Position numbers and translations under genes: made by a program. DNA of 50,703 bases from Bacteroidota bacterium. GTDB lineage: Bacteria; Bacteroidota; JABWAT01. This document shows, one piece after another, positions 44,972 to 50,703 of the stretch (position 1 is its first letter; each line of letters begins with the position of its first letter). The notes below the pieces were generated by a model that was given only the letters and a program-made list of their open reading frames with translations, ran no database searches and had not been told where the DNA came from. Location: assembly GCA_013360915.1 (NCBI GenBank), contig JABWAT010000019.1:1-50703 (forward strand), in the 5' to 3' direction.

Positions 44972-46112
44972 AAAACCACCCGCAGTCATGATACTGGCGG
45001 GGGAAGCCTCGGGTGATCGGCATGGTGCAGACCTGGTTCGTGAACTCAAAGCTCTCAATCCTCAGCTAACCTTCTTCGGAATGGGCGGTGACCGGATGAA
45101 GGCAGAGGGTGTTGAACTGTTTTTTCATATCAGCCAGACTTCGATCATGGGCTTTACCGAGGTGATCCGGCACCTGCCCTTCATTTTTCAAATGAAGAAA
45201 ACACTCGAACAGGCGGTAGCCGATCGCCGGCCGGTGTATGCCGTTCTGATTGATTATCCGGGGTTTAATCTCCGGTTTGCCCGGTTTCTTCATCAGAATA
45301 ATGTTCCCGTCATCTGGTACATCGCCCCTCAGGTCTGGGCTTGGGGGAAGGGAAGACTCAAGGACATCAGACGGTATGTCGATCTGATGCTTTGCATCCT
45401 GCCCTTTGAGGAACCGTTTTTCAGAAAAGCAGGAATCCGTGCTCACTTTGTGGGCCATCCACTTGTCGAGCAGATTGAGGTATCGGGCTCCTCATCCGCT
45501 TTTCTTTCCTCAATTTCGCTCCCAGACGACCGGCCGTTGATCGGTCTTCTGCCTGGTTCCCGCAGCCAGGAAGTCAGTGCCCTTCTGCCGGTAATGGTCA
45601 ATGCTGTTCTTCCTCTGATCCAACAGGGCAGGGTATCTGCGGCTGTGGCGGGTGTTAATCATCTGCCGCCAGATGTTTATAAACCTGCCGGAGAGGCAGG
45701 AATTCCGGTGGTTTTCGGTAAAGTACATGATCTCATGGGACATTCCACCCTGTCGGTGGTGGCCTCCGGCACAGCCACCCTTGAAACAGCTTTATGTGGA
45801 ACTCCTCTGATCGTCGTCTATAAAACCAGCTGGCTTACCTACCTGATCGGGCGCTTCATTCTGCGCCTCGACCGAATTTCACTCGTGAATATCATCCCCG
45901 ATGAACAGCTTGTTCCCGAACTGATTCAGCATGAAGCCAATCCGGAATCCATCCGGAAACAGATACTCTCCTGGCTGGATCAGCCTGCCGGACGCGAAAT
46001 GGTTATCGAAAAACTGGCCCGGCTGAGAAAACAACTGGGAAGTCTGTCTGCAAGCCGCGAGGCTGCAAGTCGGATTCAGGGCCGGGTTTCAGGCAACGGC
46101 AGCTGGGAATGA
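44952..46112 (+). CDS. lpxB: Lipid-A-disaccharide synthase
   Basis: LpxB condenses UDP-2,3-diacylglucosamine with lipid X to form the beta-1,6 disaccharide of lipid A at the inner membrane. From the ATG at 44952 the protein is 386 residues, the family length. An ATG at 44958 would do equally well; the frame upstream lies within smc and is unlike LpxB. Diagnostic motifs are LAGEASGDRHGADLV, FFGMGGDRM, the SIMGFTEVIRHLP segment, IDYPGFNLRFA, YIAPQVWAWG, LPFEEPFF, FVGHPLVE and LLPGSRSQEV. GT-B family, GT19. It overlaps smc and lpxK, so it is translationally coupled to both. Confidence 0.96.
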   Translation: MKMSLPEKPPAVMILAGEASGDRHGADLVRELKALNPQLTFFGMGGDRMKAEGVELFFHISQTSIMGFTEVIRHLPFIFQMKKTLEQAVADRRPVYAVLIDYPGFNLRFARFLHQNNVPVIWYIAPQVWAWGKGRLKDIRRYVDLMLCILPFEEPFFRKAGIRAHFVGHPLVEQIEVSGSSSAFLSSISLPDDRPLIGLLPGSRSQEVSALLPVMVNAVLPLIQQGRVSAAVAGVNHLPPDVYKPAGEAGIPVVFGKVHDLMGHSTLSVVASGTATLETALCGTPLIVVYKTSWLTYLIGRFILRLDRISLVNIIPDEQLVPELIQHEANPESIRKQILSWLDQPAGREMVIEKLARLRKQLGSLSASREAASRIQGRVSGNGSWE

Positions 46113-47149
46113 AGCGGTTCGGGACAGCCTGGCAATGGATCATGCTTCCGCTGACCGCCTTGTACGGTCTGGCCATCTGGTGCAGAAATCTGGCCTGGCA
46201 GACCGGATGGCTGAAACCTGAAAAGGTGCCGGTGACGGTTATCTCGGTCGGAAATCTCACCGCCGGTGGTACAGGAAAAACCCCGGTTACTGCCTGGCTG
46301 GCAGGTATCCTGATCAGAGAGGGATTCACCGTCGGATTGGTTTCCAGAGGTTACGGCAGGTCAACCCGCGGTTTTGTATTGGTTTCTGATGGAAGATCCG
46401 TCCTCGTAACTGCCGATCAGGGAGGCGATGAACCTGTCGAACTGGCTCGATCCCTTCCCGGACTTCTTGTGGCGGTATCCGAAAAACGGCTGATTGCAGC
46501 CAACCACTTGTGCGCTCATTTTAAACCCGATGTTCTCATTATGGATGATGGCTTTCAGCACCGGGCCTTACACCGGGATATGGACATTGTGGTTCAGGAC
46601 TACCCGTCCTGGATTGGAACTCACTGGCTGTTGCCTTCCGGTCCCTTCAGAGAACCCGTGTCAGGTTTAAATCGCGCCCATTGGCTGGTCTGGACAAGGA
46701 CTGCCCCGGGAGAGTGGCCGGTCTTCCGAAGAACGGAACCCGTTCATCAGGCGCTTTTCGCTCAGGAACCCGCCACACTCATCGAGTGGAGCACCGGAAA
46801 TCAGTGGCCCGTTTCCTCCTTGCCGTTCAGGCGGGTTGCCGCCATTGCAGGTATTGGTGATCCTGACCAGTTTTTCTTGTCCCTGCAGAAATCGCGGCTT
46901 CCCGTGGTGGTAACCCGGGCCTTTCCTGATCATGAACCGTACCCCCAACCTGTAAAATCAGATGTGGTTCAATGGATGCTTAAAGCTGGTTGTGAGGCAC
47001 TAATCATGACGGCCAAAGATGCGGTGAAATGGTCTGCCGTGGATCTTCCGGCCGGAATTACCGGACTGATGGTCCTTTCCCGTGTGGTTCCCGATCCGTC
47101 CCTTGCCCGATTATCCGGTGAGGTCATCCAAAGGGTGCGCCCATCGTGA
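46109..47149 (+). CDS. lpxK: Tetraacyldisaccharide 4'-kinase
   Basis: LpxK phosphorylates the 4' position of the tetraacyl disaccharide to give lipid IVA, a membrane-associated P-loop kinase step. The 346-residue product has an N-terminal hydrophobic anchor (about 10-28), the P-loop in GNLTAGGTGKTP, SRGYGR, GDEPVELAR, IMDDGFQHRAL with the catalytic Asp/His, and the late MTAKDAVKW segment. All are normal for the family. The ATG overlaps the lpxB stop by four bases. It ends the operon that begins with nth or the GH2-like gene. About 105 AT-rich bases separate it from queA. Confidence 0.95.
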   Translation: MKRFGTAWQWIMLPLTALYGLAIWCRNLAWQTGWLKPEKVPVTVISVGNLTAGGTGKTPVTAWLAGILIREGFTVGLVSRGYGRSTRGFVLVSDGRSVLVTADQGGDEPVELARSLPGLLVAVSEKRLIAANHLCAHFKPDVLIMDDGFQHRALHRDMDIVVQDYPSWIGTHWLLPSGPFREPVSGLNRAHWLVWTRTAPGEWPVFRRTEPVHQALFAQEPATLIEWSTGNQWPVSSLPFRRVAAIAGIGDPDQFFLSLQKSRLPVVVTRAFPDHEPYPQPVKSDVVQWMLKAGCEALIMTAKDAVKWSAVDLPAGITGLMVLSRVVPDPSLARLSGEVIQRVRPS

Positions 47150-47254
47150 TCAGCTTGGTGTCGCTGGTTTTGTTCGTTGTAATAAATTGTTTATTTTTAT
47201 AAGGTTAGGGGTTTTGGAAAGTGTAAAATCCCGGGTCTTGTCACGAGGAAACGC

Positions 47255-48292
47255 ATGAAATTATCCGACTTCAGGTTTACAATCCCCAAAGAACTTGTCG
47301 CCGAATTCCCGTTAGCAAACCGGGATGAAGCCAGAATGATGGTTCTCAACCGCGAGAAAAAGACCATCGATGGAAAGACCTTTAAAGACCTTCCTTCCTA
47401 CTTTAAGTCGGGTGATGTCCTCGTTATCAACGATACCCGCGTATTCCCGGCACGATTATATGGGTACAAGGAAAAGACCGATGCCCGCATCGAAGTCTTT
47501 CTGCTCCGTGAGCTTGATAAGAAAAATAAACTGTGGGATGTCGTTGTCGATCCGGCCAGAAAGGTCAGGATTGGTAACAAAATTTATTTTGATGAAGGGC
47601 TGATTGCCGAGGTCATCGACAATACCACCTCCCGGGGCCGCACCATCCGCTTCCTCTACGAAGGGGATGATATTTTCGAAATTATCACCCGGATCGGGAA
47701 TACACCGCTCCCTCCATACATCAAACGGGATGCCGTTGAATCTGATAAAACCGATTATCAGACGGTTTATGCACGCGAAACCGGAGCAGTGGCTGCCCCG
47801 ACTGCAGGCCTGCATTTTACCAGCGAACTGATGGAACAGCTCCGCGCCAAAGGGGTTCATATTGTGCCGGTCACCCTTCATATCGGACTCGGAACCTTTC
47901 GCCCTGTTGAAGTTGAAGACCTGACCAAGCACCGGATGGATTCAGAATATTACCGGATCCCTGACAGCACTGCCCAGGTGGTAAATAAAGCCATTGATGC
48001 AGGAAAAAATATTGTGGCTGTGGGAACCACCGTTGTCCGGACTCTCGAGACCAGTGTGACCGCAGAAGGGAAACTGAAAGCCAGTGAAGGATGGACCGAT
48101 AAGTTCATTTTTCCCCCATATGAATTCAAAATCGTCGATAAACTGATTACCAATTTCCATCAGCCGGAAAGTACGCTTATCATGCTGGTATCTGCCTTTG
48201 CTGATCCTGAGTTTATTACCAAGGCGTATAAAAAGGCAGTTAAGGATGAATACCGCTTTTTCAGTTATGGCGATGGAATGCTGATTATCTGA
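47255..48292 (+). CDS. queA: tRNA preQ1(34) S-adenosylmethionine ribosyltransferase-isomerase
   Basis: QueA transfers and isomerises the ribosyl part of SAM onto preQ1 at tRNA position 34, giving epoxyqueuosine in tRNAs with GUN anticodons, including the tRNA-Tyr(GUA) encoded at 50262. The 345 residues fit the family. Motifs are MKLSDFRFTIPKELVAEFP, VINDTRVFPARLYG, RIGNTPLPPYIKR, YQTVYARETGAVAAPTAGLHFT, HIGLGTFRPVEVED, ITNFHQPESTLIMLVSAFAD and YRFFSYGDGMLI. A GAGGAA site precedes the ATG. The AT-rich 105 bases upstream probably hold its promoter, though no exact TAnnTTTG is present. ispD follows after ten bases. Confidence 0.97.
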   Translation: MKLSDFRFTIPKELVAEFPLANRDEARMMVLNREKKTIDGKTFKDLPSYFKSGDVLVINDTRVFPARLYGYKEKTDARIEVFLLRELDKKNKLWDVVVDPARKVRIGNKIYFDEGLIAEVIDNTTSRGRTIRFLYEGDDIFEIITRIGNTPLPPYIKRDAVESDKTDYQTVYARETGAVAAPTAGLHFTSELMEQLRAKGVHIVPVTLHIGLGTFRPVEVEDLTKHRMDSEYYRIPDSTAQVVNKAIDAGKNIVAVGTTVVRTLETSVTAEGKLKASEGWTDKFIFPPYEFKIVDKLITNFHQPESTLIMLVSAFADPEFITKAYKKAVKDEYRFFSYGDGMLII

Positions 48293-48302
48293 CGGCCTGC
48301 GG

Positions 48303-48998
48303 ATGTCAGAACCCACTCTTGCTGCAATAATCGTTGCCGGTGGCTCCGGTAAACGGTTTGGCAGTGACACCCCGAAACAGTACCTTCTTATTGGCAATGA
48401 CCCGGTGATCGTTCATACCGTCCGCCGGTTCGTTGTGGCTGGTGTTTTTTCCCGTATTATCCTGGTGGTTCATCCCGATTACCATTCTGTGGTCAGGCAA
48501 TGGATGGAGGATGAAGGCGTCTCGGTTGAAGTGGTTGAATCGGGCCCGGAACGACAGGACTCAGTGGCGAACGGACTGGAAGCGGCATTGTCTTCGTGTG
48601 ACCGCGTGCTGATTCATGATGCGGCCCGCCCTTTGGTCGATCCTAAAACCATCCGCCTGTGTGCAGAAGTGCTTCTCACTCATCCGGCTGTGGTTGCGGG
48701 GTATTATTCTCGTGATACGGTTAAACAGGTTTCCGATTCGGGAGAGGTGCTGGGCACGATTCCCAGAGCCGGTGTGTTTCTTGCTCAGACCCCTCAGGGG
48801 TTTAACCGTAAGACAGGTCTTGAGGTTTTAAGGCAGATCCGCCAATCGGGCCTGGCCGGAACCGACGATGTGTTTTTTGCAGAGAAAGCGGGTGTTCCCG
48901 TTCAATGCGTGCCAGCTTCTCCTTACAATCTGAAAATAACCACCAGAGCCGACTTTGATCTTGTCTCTACCCTGATTACCCATGACATCCATTTATAA
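48303..48998 (+). CDS. ispD: 2-C-methyl-D-erythritol 4-phosphate cytidylyltransferase
   Basis: IspD makes CDP-methylerythritol from MEP and CTP in the non-mevalonate isoprenoid pathway. The 231-residue protein shows the nucleotidyltransferase motif IIVAGGSGKRFGSDTPKQYL, ESGPERQDSVANGL, VLIHDAARPLV, the TIPRAGVFLAQTPQGF segment, and GTDDVFFAEKAG. Active-site Arg and Lys of the glycine-rich loop are intact. The ATG is ten bases after queA. Its 3' end overlaps ispF by 17 bases, the common ispDF arrangement, which suggests coupled translation. Pathway neighbours ispE, ispG and dxr are not in the window. Confidence 0.96.
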   Translation: MSEPTLAAIIVAGGSGKRFGSDTPKQYLLIGNDPVIVHTVRRFVVAGVFSRIILVVHPDYHSVVRQWMEDEGVSVEVVESGPERQDSVANGLEAALSSCDRVLIHDAARPLVDPKTIRLCAEVLLTHPAVVAGYYSRDTVKQVSDSGEVLGTIPRAGVFLAQTPQGFNRKTGLEVLRQIRQSGLAGTDDVFFAEKAGVPVQCVPASPYNLKITTRADFDLVSTLITHDIHL

Positions 48999-49476
48999 CC
49001 TTCGCACAGGCATTGGCTACGATGTTCACCGGCTTGTTCCCGGCAGAGACCTTATTATCGGAGGTGTTAAGATCGATTTCCACCTTGGATTGCTTGGTCA
49101 TTCCGATGCCGATGTGCTCCTGCATGCCATCACCGATGCCATTCTGGGTGCATCCGGGCTGGGTGATATCGGTCAGCTGTTCCCCGATTCGTCCGCTGAC
49201 TGGAAAGGAGCCAACTCACTGGAACTTCTCAGGTATTCCCATCAAAAAATTCAGGCAGCCGGCTTTTCCATCATCAGTCTGGATTCTGTCGTTATCTGTG
49301 ACCGGCCTAAACTGCTTCCGCATGTTCCCGCCATGAAGAAAAATATCTCGGATGTCCTTGGGCTGGAGGTTTTCAGGATCGGTATCAAAGGAAAAACATC
49401 TGAAAAACTGGGTTTTGTCGGAGCCGAAGAGGGGATTGAAGCCTATGCAACGGCCTTGCTGGTGAGTGGTTCATGA
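48982..49476 (+). CDS. ispF: 2-C-methyl-D-erythritol 2,4-cyclodiphosphate synthase
   Basis: IspF cyclises CDP-ME-2-phosphate to MEcPP with release of CMP; it is a trimer with a zinc site between subunits. The 164-residue product has RTGIGYDVHRLVPGR with the zinc-binding Asp and His, IGGVKIDFHLGLLGHSDADVL with the third zinc ligand, LGDIGQLFPD, and the KGKTSEKLGFVGAEEGIEAYA C-terminal motif. Length is standard. The start overlaps ispD by 17 bases, and the stop overlaps the DedA start as ATGA. It is the second MEP-pathway gene of the pair. Confidence 0.97.
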   Translation: MTSIYNLRTGIGYDVHRLVPGRDLIIGGVKIDFHLGLLGHSDADVLLHAITDAILGASGLGDIGQLFPDSSADWKGANSLELLRYSHQKIQAAGFSIISLDSVVICDRPKLLPHVPAMKKNISDVLGLEVFRIGIKGKTSEKLGFVGAEEGIEAYATALLVSGS

Positions 49477-50096
49477 CCGATTTCTTCAACGATCTCATCA
49501 ATCAGCTGGCCGACCTCAAGGATACCTATATTTATCTGACCATCCTGGTGGTTTCCTATCTTGAAAACATTTTCCCTCCCATCCCCGGAGACCTTCTGAT
49601 TGTCTTCAGCGGCTACCTGGTCGGCGTGGGAGTGATCAGTTTCTGGGAAGCCCTGTTTTTTTCCACGCTTGGCTCACTCCTCGGATTTATCCATCTCTAT
49701 GGCATCGGACGCTGGCTGGGCGATAGCATCATGAAGACCGGCAGGATGAGTTTCCTGCCGAAGAGCCAGATTCTGACTGTTAACGAGAAATTTGCCCGTT
49801 TTGGCTACTGGCTGATCATTTTCAACCGGTTTCTGACGGGTATCCGGGCGGTGATTTCCCTGTTTGCCGGCATCGGAAACCTCTTCTTCTGGAAAACAAC
49901 CCTGGCTGCACTCGTCTCCGCTTTGGTCTGGAACGCACTCCTTCTCGGACTCGGGCAACTGCTTGGACGGAATTGGAGGGTGATTGGCGATTACCTCCAG
50001 TCCTGGTCCGTGGCTGTTCTTATCCTGGCCGGTGTGGTTGCCCTGACCTGGTTCACCATCTGGTGGTTCCGTCGTAAAAAAAATCCGCCAGCCTGA
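49473..50096 (+). CDS. DedA-family membrane protein
   Basis: This 207-residue inner-membrane protein belongs to the DedA/SNARE-associated (VTT) family. Members have been implicated in lipid-carrier or phospholipid scrambling, and in membrane homeostasis. Typical segments are LENIFPPIPGDLLIVFSGYL, FSTLGSLLGFIHLYGIGRWLG, and the FGYWLIIFNRFLTGIRAVISLFAGIG motif with its conserved Arg residues. These are followed by a GLGQLLGRNW region and a C-terminal helix with a basic tail (WWFRRKKN). It is coupled to ispF by a four-base overlap. The tRNA-operon promoter begins two bases after its stop. Confidence 0.92.
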   Translation: MTDFFNDLINQLADLKDTYIYLTILVVSYLENIFPPIPGDLLIVFSGYLVGVGVISFWEALFFSTLGSLLGFIHLYGIGRWLGDSIMKTGRMSFLPKSQILTVNEKFARFGYWLIIFNRFLTGIRAVISLFAGIGNLFFWKTTLAALVSALVWNALLLGLGQLLGRNWRVIGDYLQSWSVAVLILAGVVALTWFTIWWFRRKKNPPA

Positions 50097-50097
50097 C

Positions 50098-50128
50098 TTG
50101 CATTCTTTCTGATCCCGTTCTAAATTTG
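50098..50128 (+). promoter_or_regulatory. Promoter of the tRNA-tuf operon (TTG-N20-TAAATTTG)
   Basis: TTG at 50098-50100 and TAAATTTG at 50121-50128, exactly 20 bases apart, match the Bacteroidota consensus TTG-N17/23-TAnnTTTG. Transcription would start near 50135, about 40 bases before the first tRNA. It is the clearest promoter in the window and fits a strongly expressed operon. Confidence 0.75.
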
Positions 50129-50173
50129 CAGTCCGTTTGTTTTTAAAAGCGGCAAAACTATTTTTTTTCAGCC

Positions 50174-50246
50174 GCTGGCATAGCTCAATTGGTAGAGCAA
50201 CTGATTTGTAATCAGTAGGTTGCGGGTTCGAGTCCCATTGCCAGCT
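50174..50246 (+). tRNA. tRNA-Thr (anticodon UGU)
   Basis: A 73-nucleotide cloverleaf has acceptor GCTGGCA (50174-50180) paired with TGCCAGC (50239-50245), discriminator T, a D-arm with GGTAGAG, anticodon stem ACTGA/TCAGT with loop TTTGTAA (anticodon TGT), and T-loop TTCGAGT. No CCA is encoded. It reads ACA/ACG. Confidence 0.97.
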
Positions 50247-50261
50247 CGAAAAAAACAGCAC

Positions 50262-50344
50262 GCGCAGGTGGCCGAGTGGTTAATGGCAGCAGACTGTAAA
50301 TCTGCCGACGCGAGTCTACGGAGGTTCGAACCCTTCCCTGCGCA
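50262..50344 (+). tRNA. tRNA-Tyr (anticodon GUA)
   Basis: An 83-nucleotide class II tRNA with a long variable arm has acceptor GCGCAGG (50262-50268) paired with CCTGCGC (50337-50343), discriminator A, anticodon stem GCAGA/TCTGC and loop CTGTAAA (anticodon GTA), and T-loop TTCGAAC. Its G34 is a substrate for queuosine formation by the queA product. Confidence 0.97.
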
Positions 50345-50354
50345 CGCTGATTTT

Positions 50355-50426
50355 GCGGGAGTAACTCAGTGGTAGAGTCACAGCCTTCCAAGCTGTTGGT
50401 CGCGGGTTCAAGTCCCGTCTCCCGCT
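50355..50426 (+). tRNA. tRNA-Gly (anticodon UCC)
   Basis: A 72-nucleotide cloverleaf has acceptor GCGGGAG (50355-50361) paired with CTCCCGC (50419-50425), discriminator T, anticodon stem ACAGC/GCTGT with loop CTTCCAA (anticodon TCC), and T-loop TTCAAGT. It reads GGA/GGG. Confidence 0.97.
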
Positions 50427-50436
50427 CAGTGACCGG

Positions 50437-50476
50437 TAAGATTGTCAGGTGGTAATCCGTCTGGCAGATTCGAATC
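50437..50476 (+). other. tRNA-like T-arm remnant or processing hairpin
   Basis: The 59 bases between tRNA-Gly and the next tRNA-Thr contain GGTGGTAATCC, then GTCTGG (50459-50464) pairing with CCGGAC (50476-50481) around a loop with TTCGAAT, the hallmark of a T-loop. No complete cloverleaf can be drawn. It may be a decayed tRNA or a hairpin used in processing. Confidence 0.35.
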
Positions 50477-50485
50477 CGGACTCAT

Positions 50486-50558
<73 letters not shown>

Positions 50559-50586
50559 CTAACCCAGTAACATTAGAATCCTTTAG

Positions 50587-50703
<117 letters not shown>

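Overview
The window looks like chromosomal DNA from a Gram-negative member of the FCB (Bacteroidota-like) assemblage. Three things point there. Lipid A genes (lpxB, lpxK) imply an outer membrane. A secreted protein ends in a type IX secretion (Por) sorting domain of the YPNPFNP kind, which is commoner in Ignavibacteria/Chlorobi-like lineages than in classical Bacteroidia. Several intergenic regions carry the Bacteroidota promoter pattern TTG-N19/20-TAnnTTTG, most clearly before the tRNA-tuf operon. Clear Shine-Dalgarno sequences before many genes also argue against classical Bacteroidia. A species cannot be named from the sequence alone.

Layout, left to right. 1-349 is non-coding with a heptamer tandem repeat. 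350-3554 is an ABC exporter of the YbbA/YbbP (LolCDE/MacB-like) class. 3752-4978 is a coiled-coil protein behind its own promoter. 5105-13819 is a tightly packed plus-strand run: hisD, hisC, etfB, etfA, a bifunctional-nuclease-domain protein and a 1302-residue hybrid sensor kinase. 13816-17244 is a minus-strand operon: FemAB-like acyltransferase, polytopic membrane protein and Sua5-type tRNA modification enzyme. 17412-25972 is a three-gene envelope operon: sensor kinase, FecR/Ig-like exported protein and a 1565-residue PKD-repeat protein. 26095-31050 is mixed: a zinc-ribbon protein, a T9SS-tailed secreted protein of divergent base composition, malate dehydrogenase, exported MsrA and an ECF sigma factor. 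31130-38130 holds a lipoprotein 5'-nucleotidase, a CPA2 antiporter, a sigma-54 activator, a frame-broken LuxR-type regulator, a small lipoprotein and a Lys/Glu/Ala-rich LEA-like exported protein. 38234-50096 is mostly housekeeping: nth, a membrane-anchored GH2-like pseudoenzyme, smc, lpxB, lpxK, queA, ispD, ispF and a DedA protein. 50174-50703 is a tRNA cluster Thr(UGU)-Tyr(GUA)-Gly(UCC)-Thr(GGU) leading into tuf, the same order as thrU-tyrU-glyT-thrT-tufB of E. coli.

The accessory content is dominated by envelope sensing and surface proteins. I see no CRISPR array, transposase, phage gene or recognised defence system. The best candidates for undescribed biology are: (i) the 826-residue protein at 38951-41431, a GH2/beta-galactosidase-like barrel in which both catalytic-glutamate positions appear to be glycine, fused to a multi-helix membrane domain; (ii) the kinase-FecR-PKD operon at 17412-25972; (iii) the regulator at 36575-37268, split by one base in a TTTT run and preceded by a sigma-54-like element and a perfect inverted repeat, directly after a sigma-54 activator gene; and (iv) the mosaic T9SS cargo gene, whose body and tail differ strongly in base composition. 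All functional statements rest on motifs read by eye; no database search was run.
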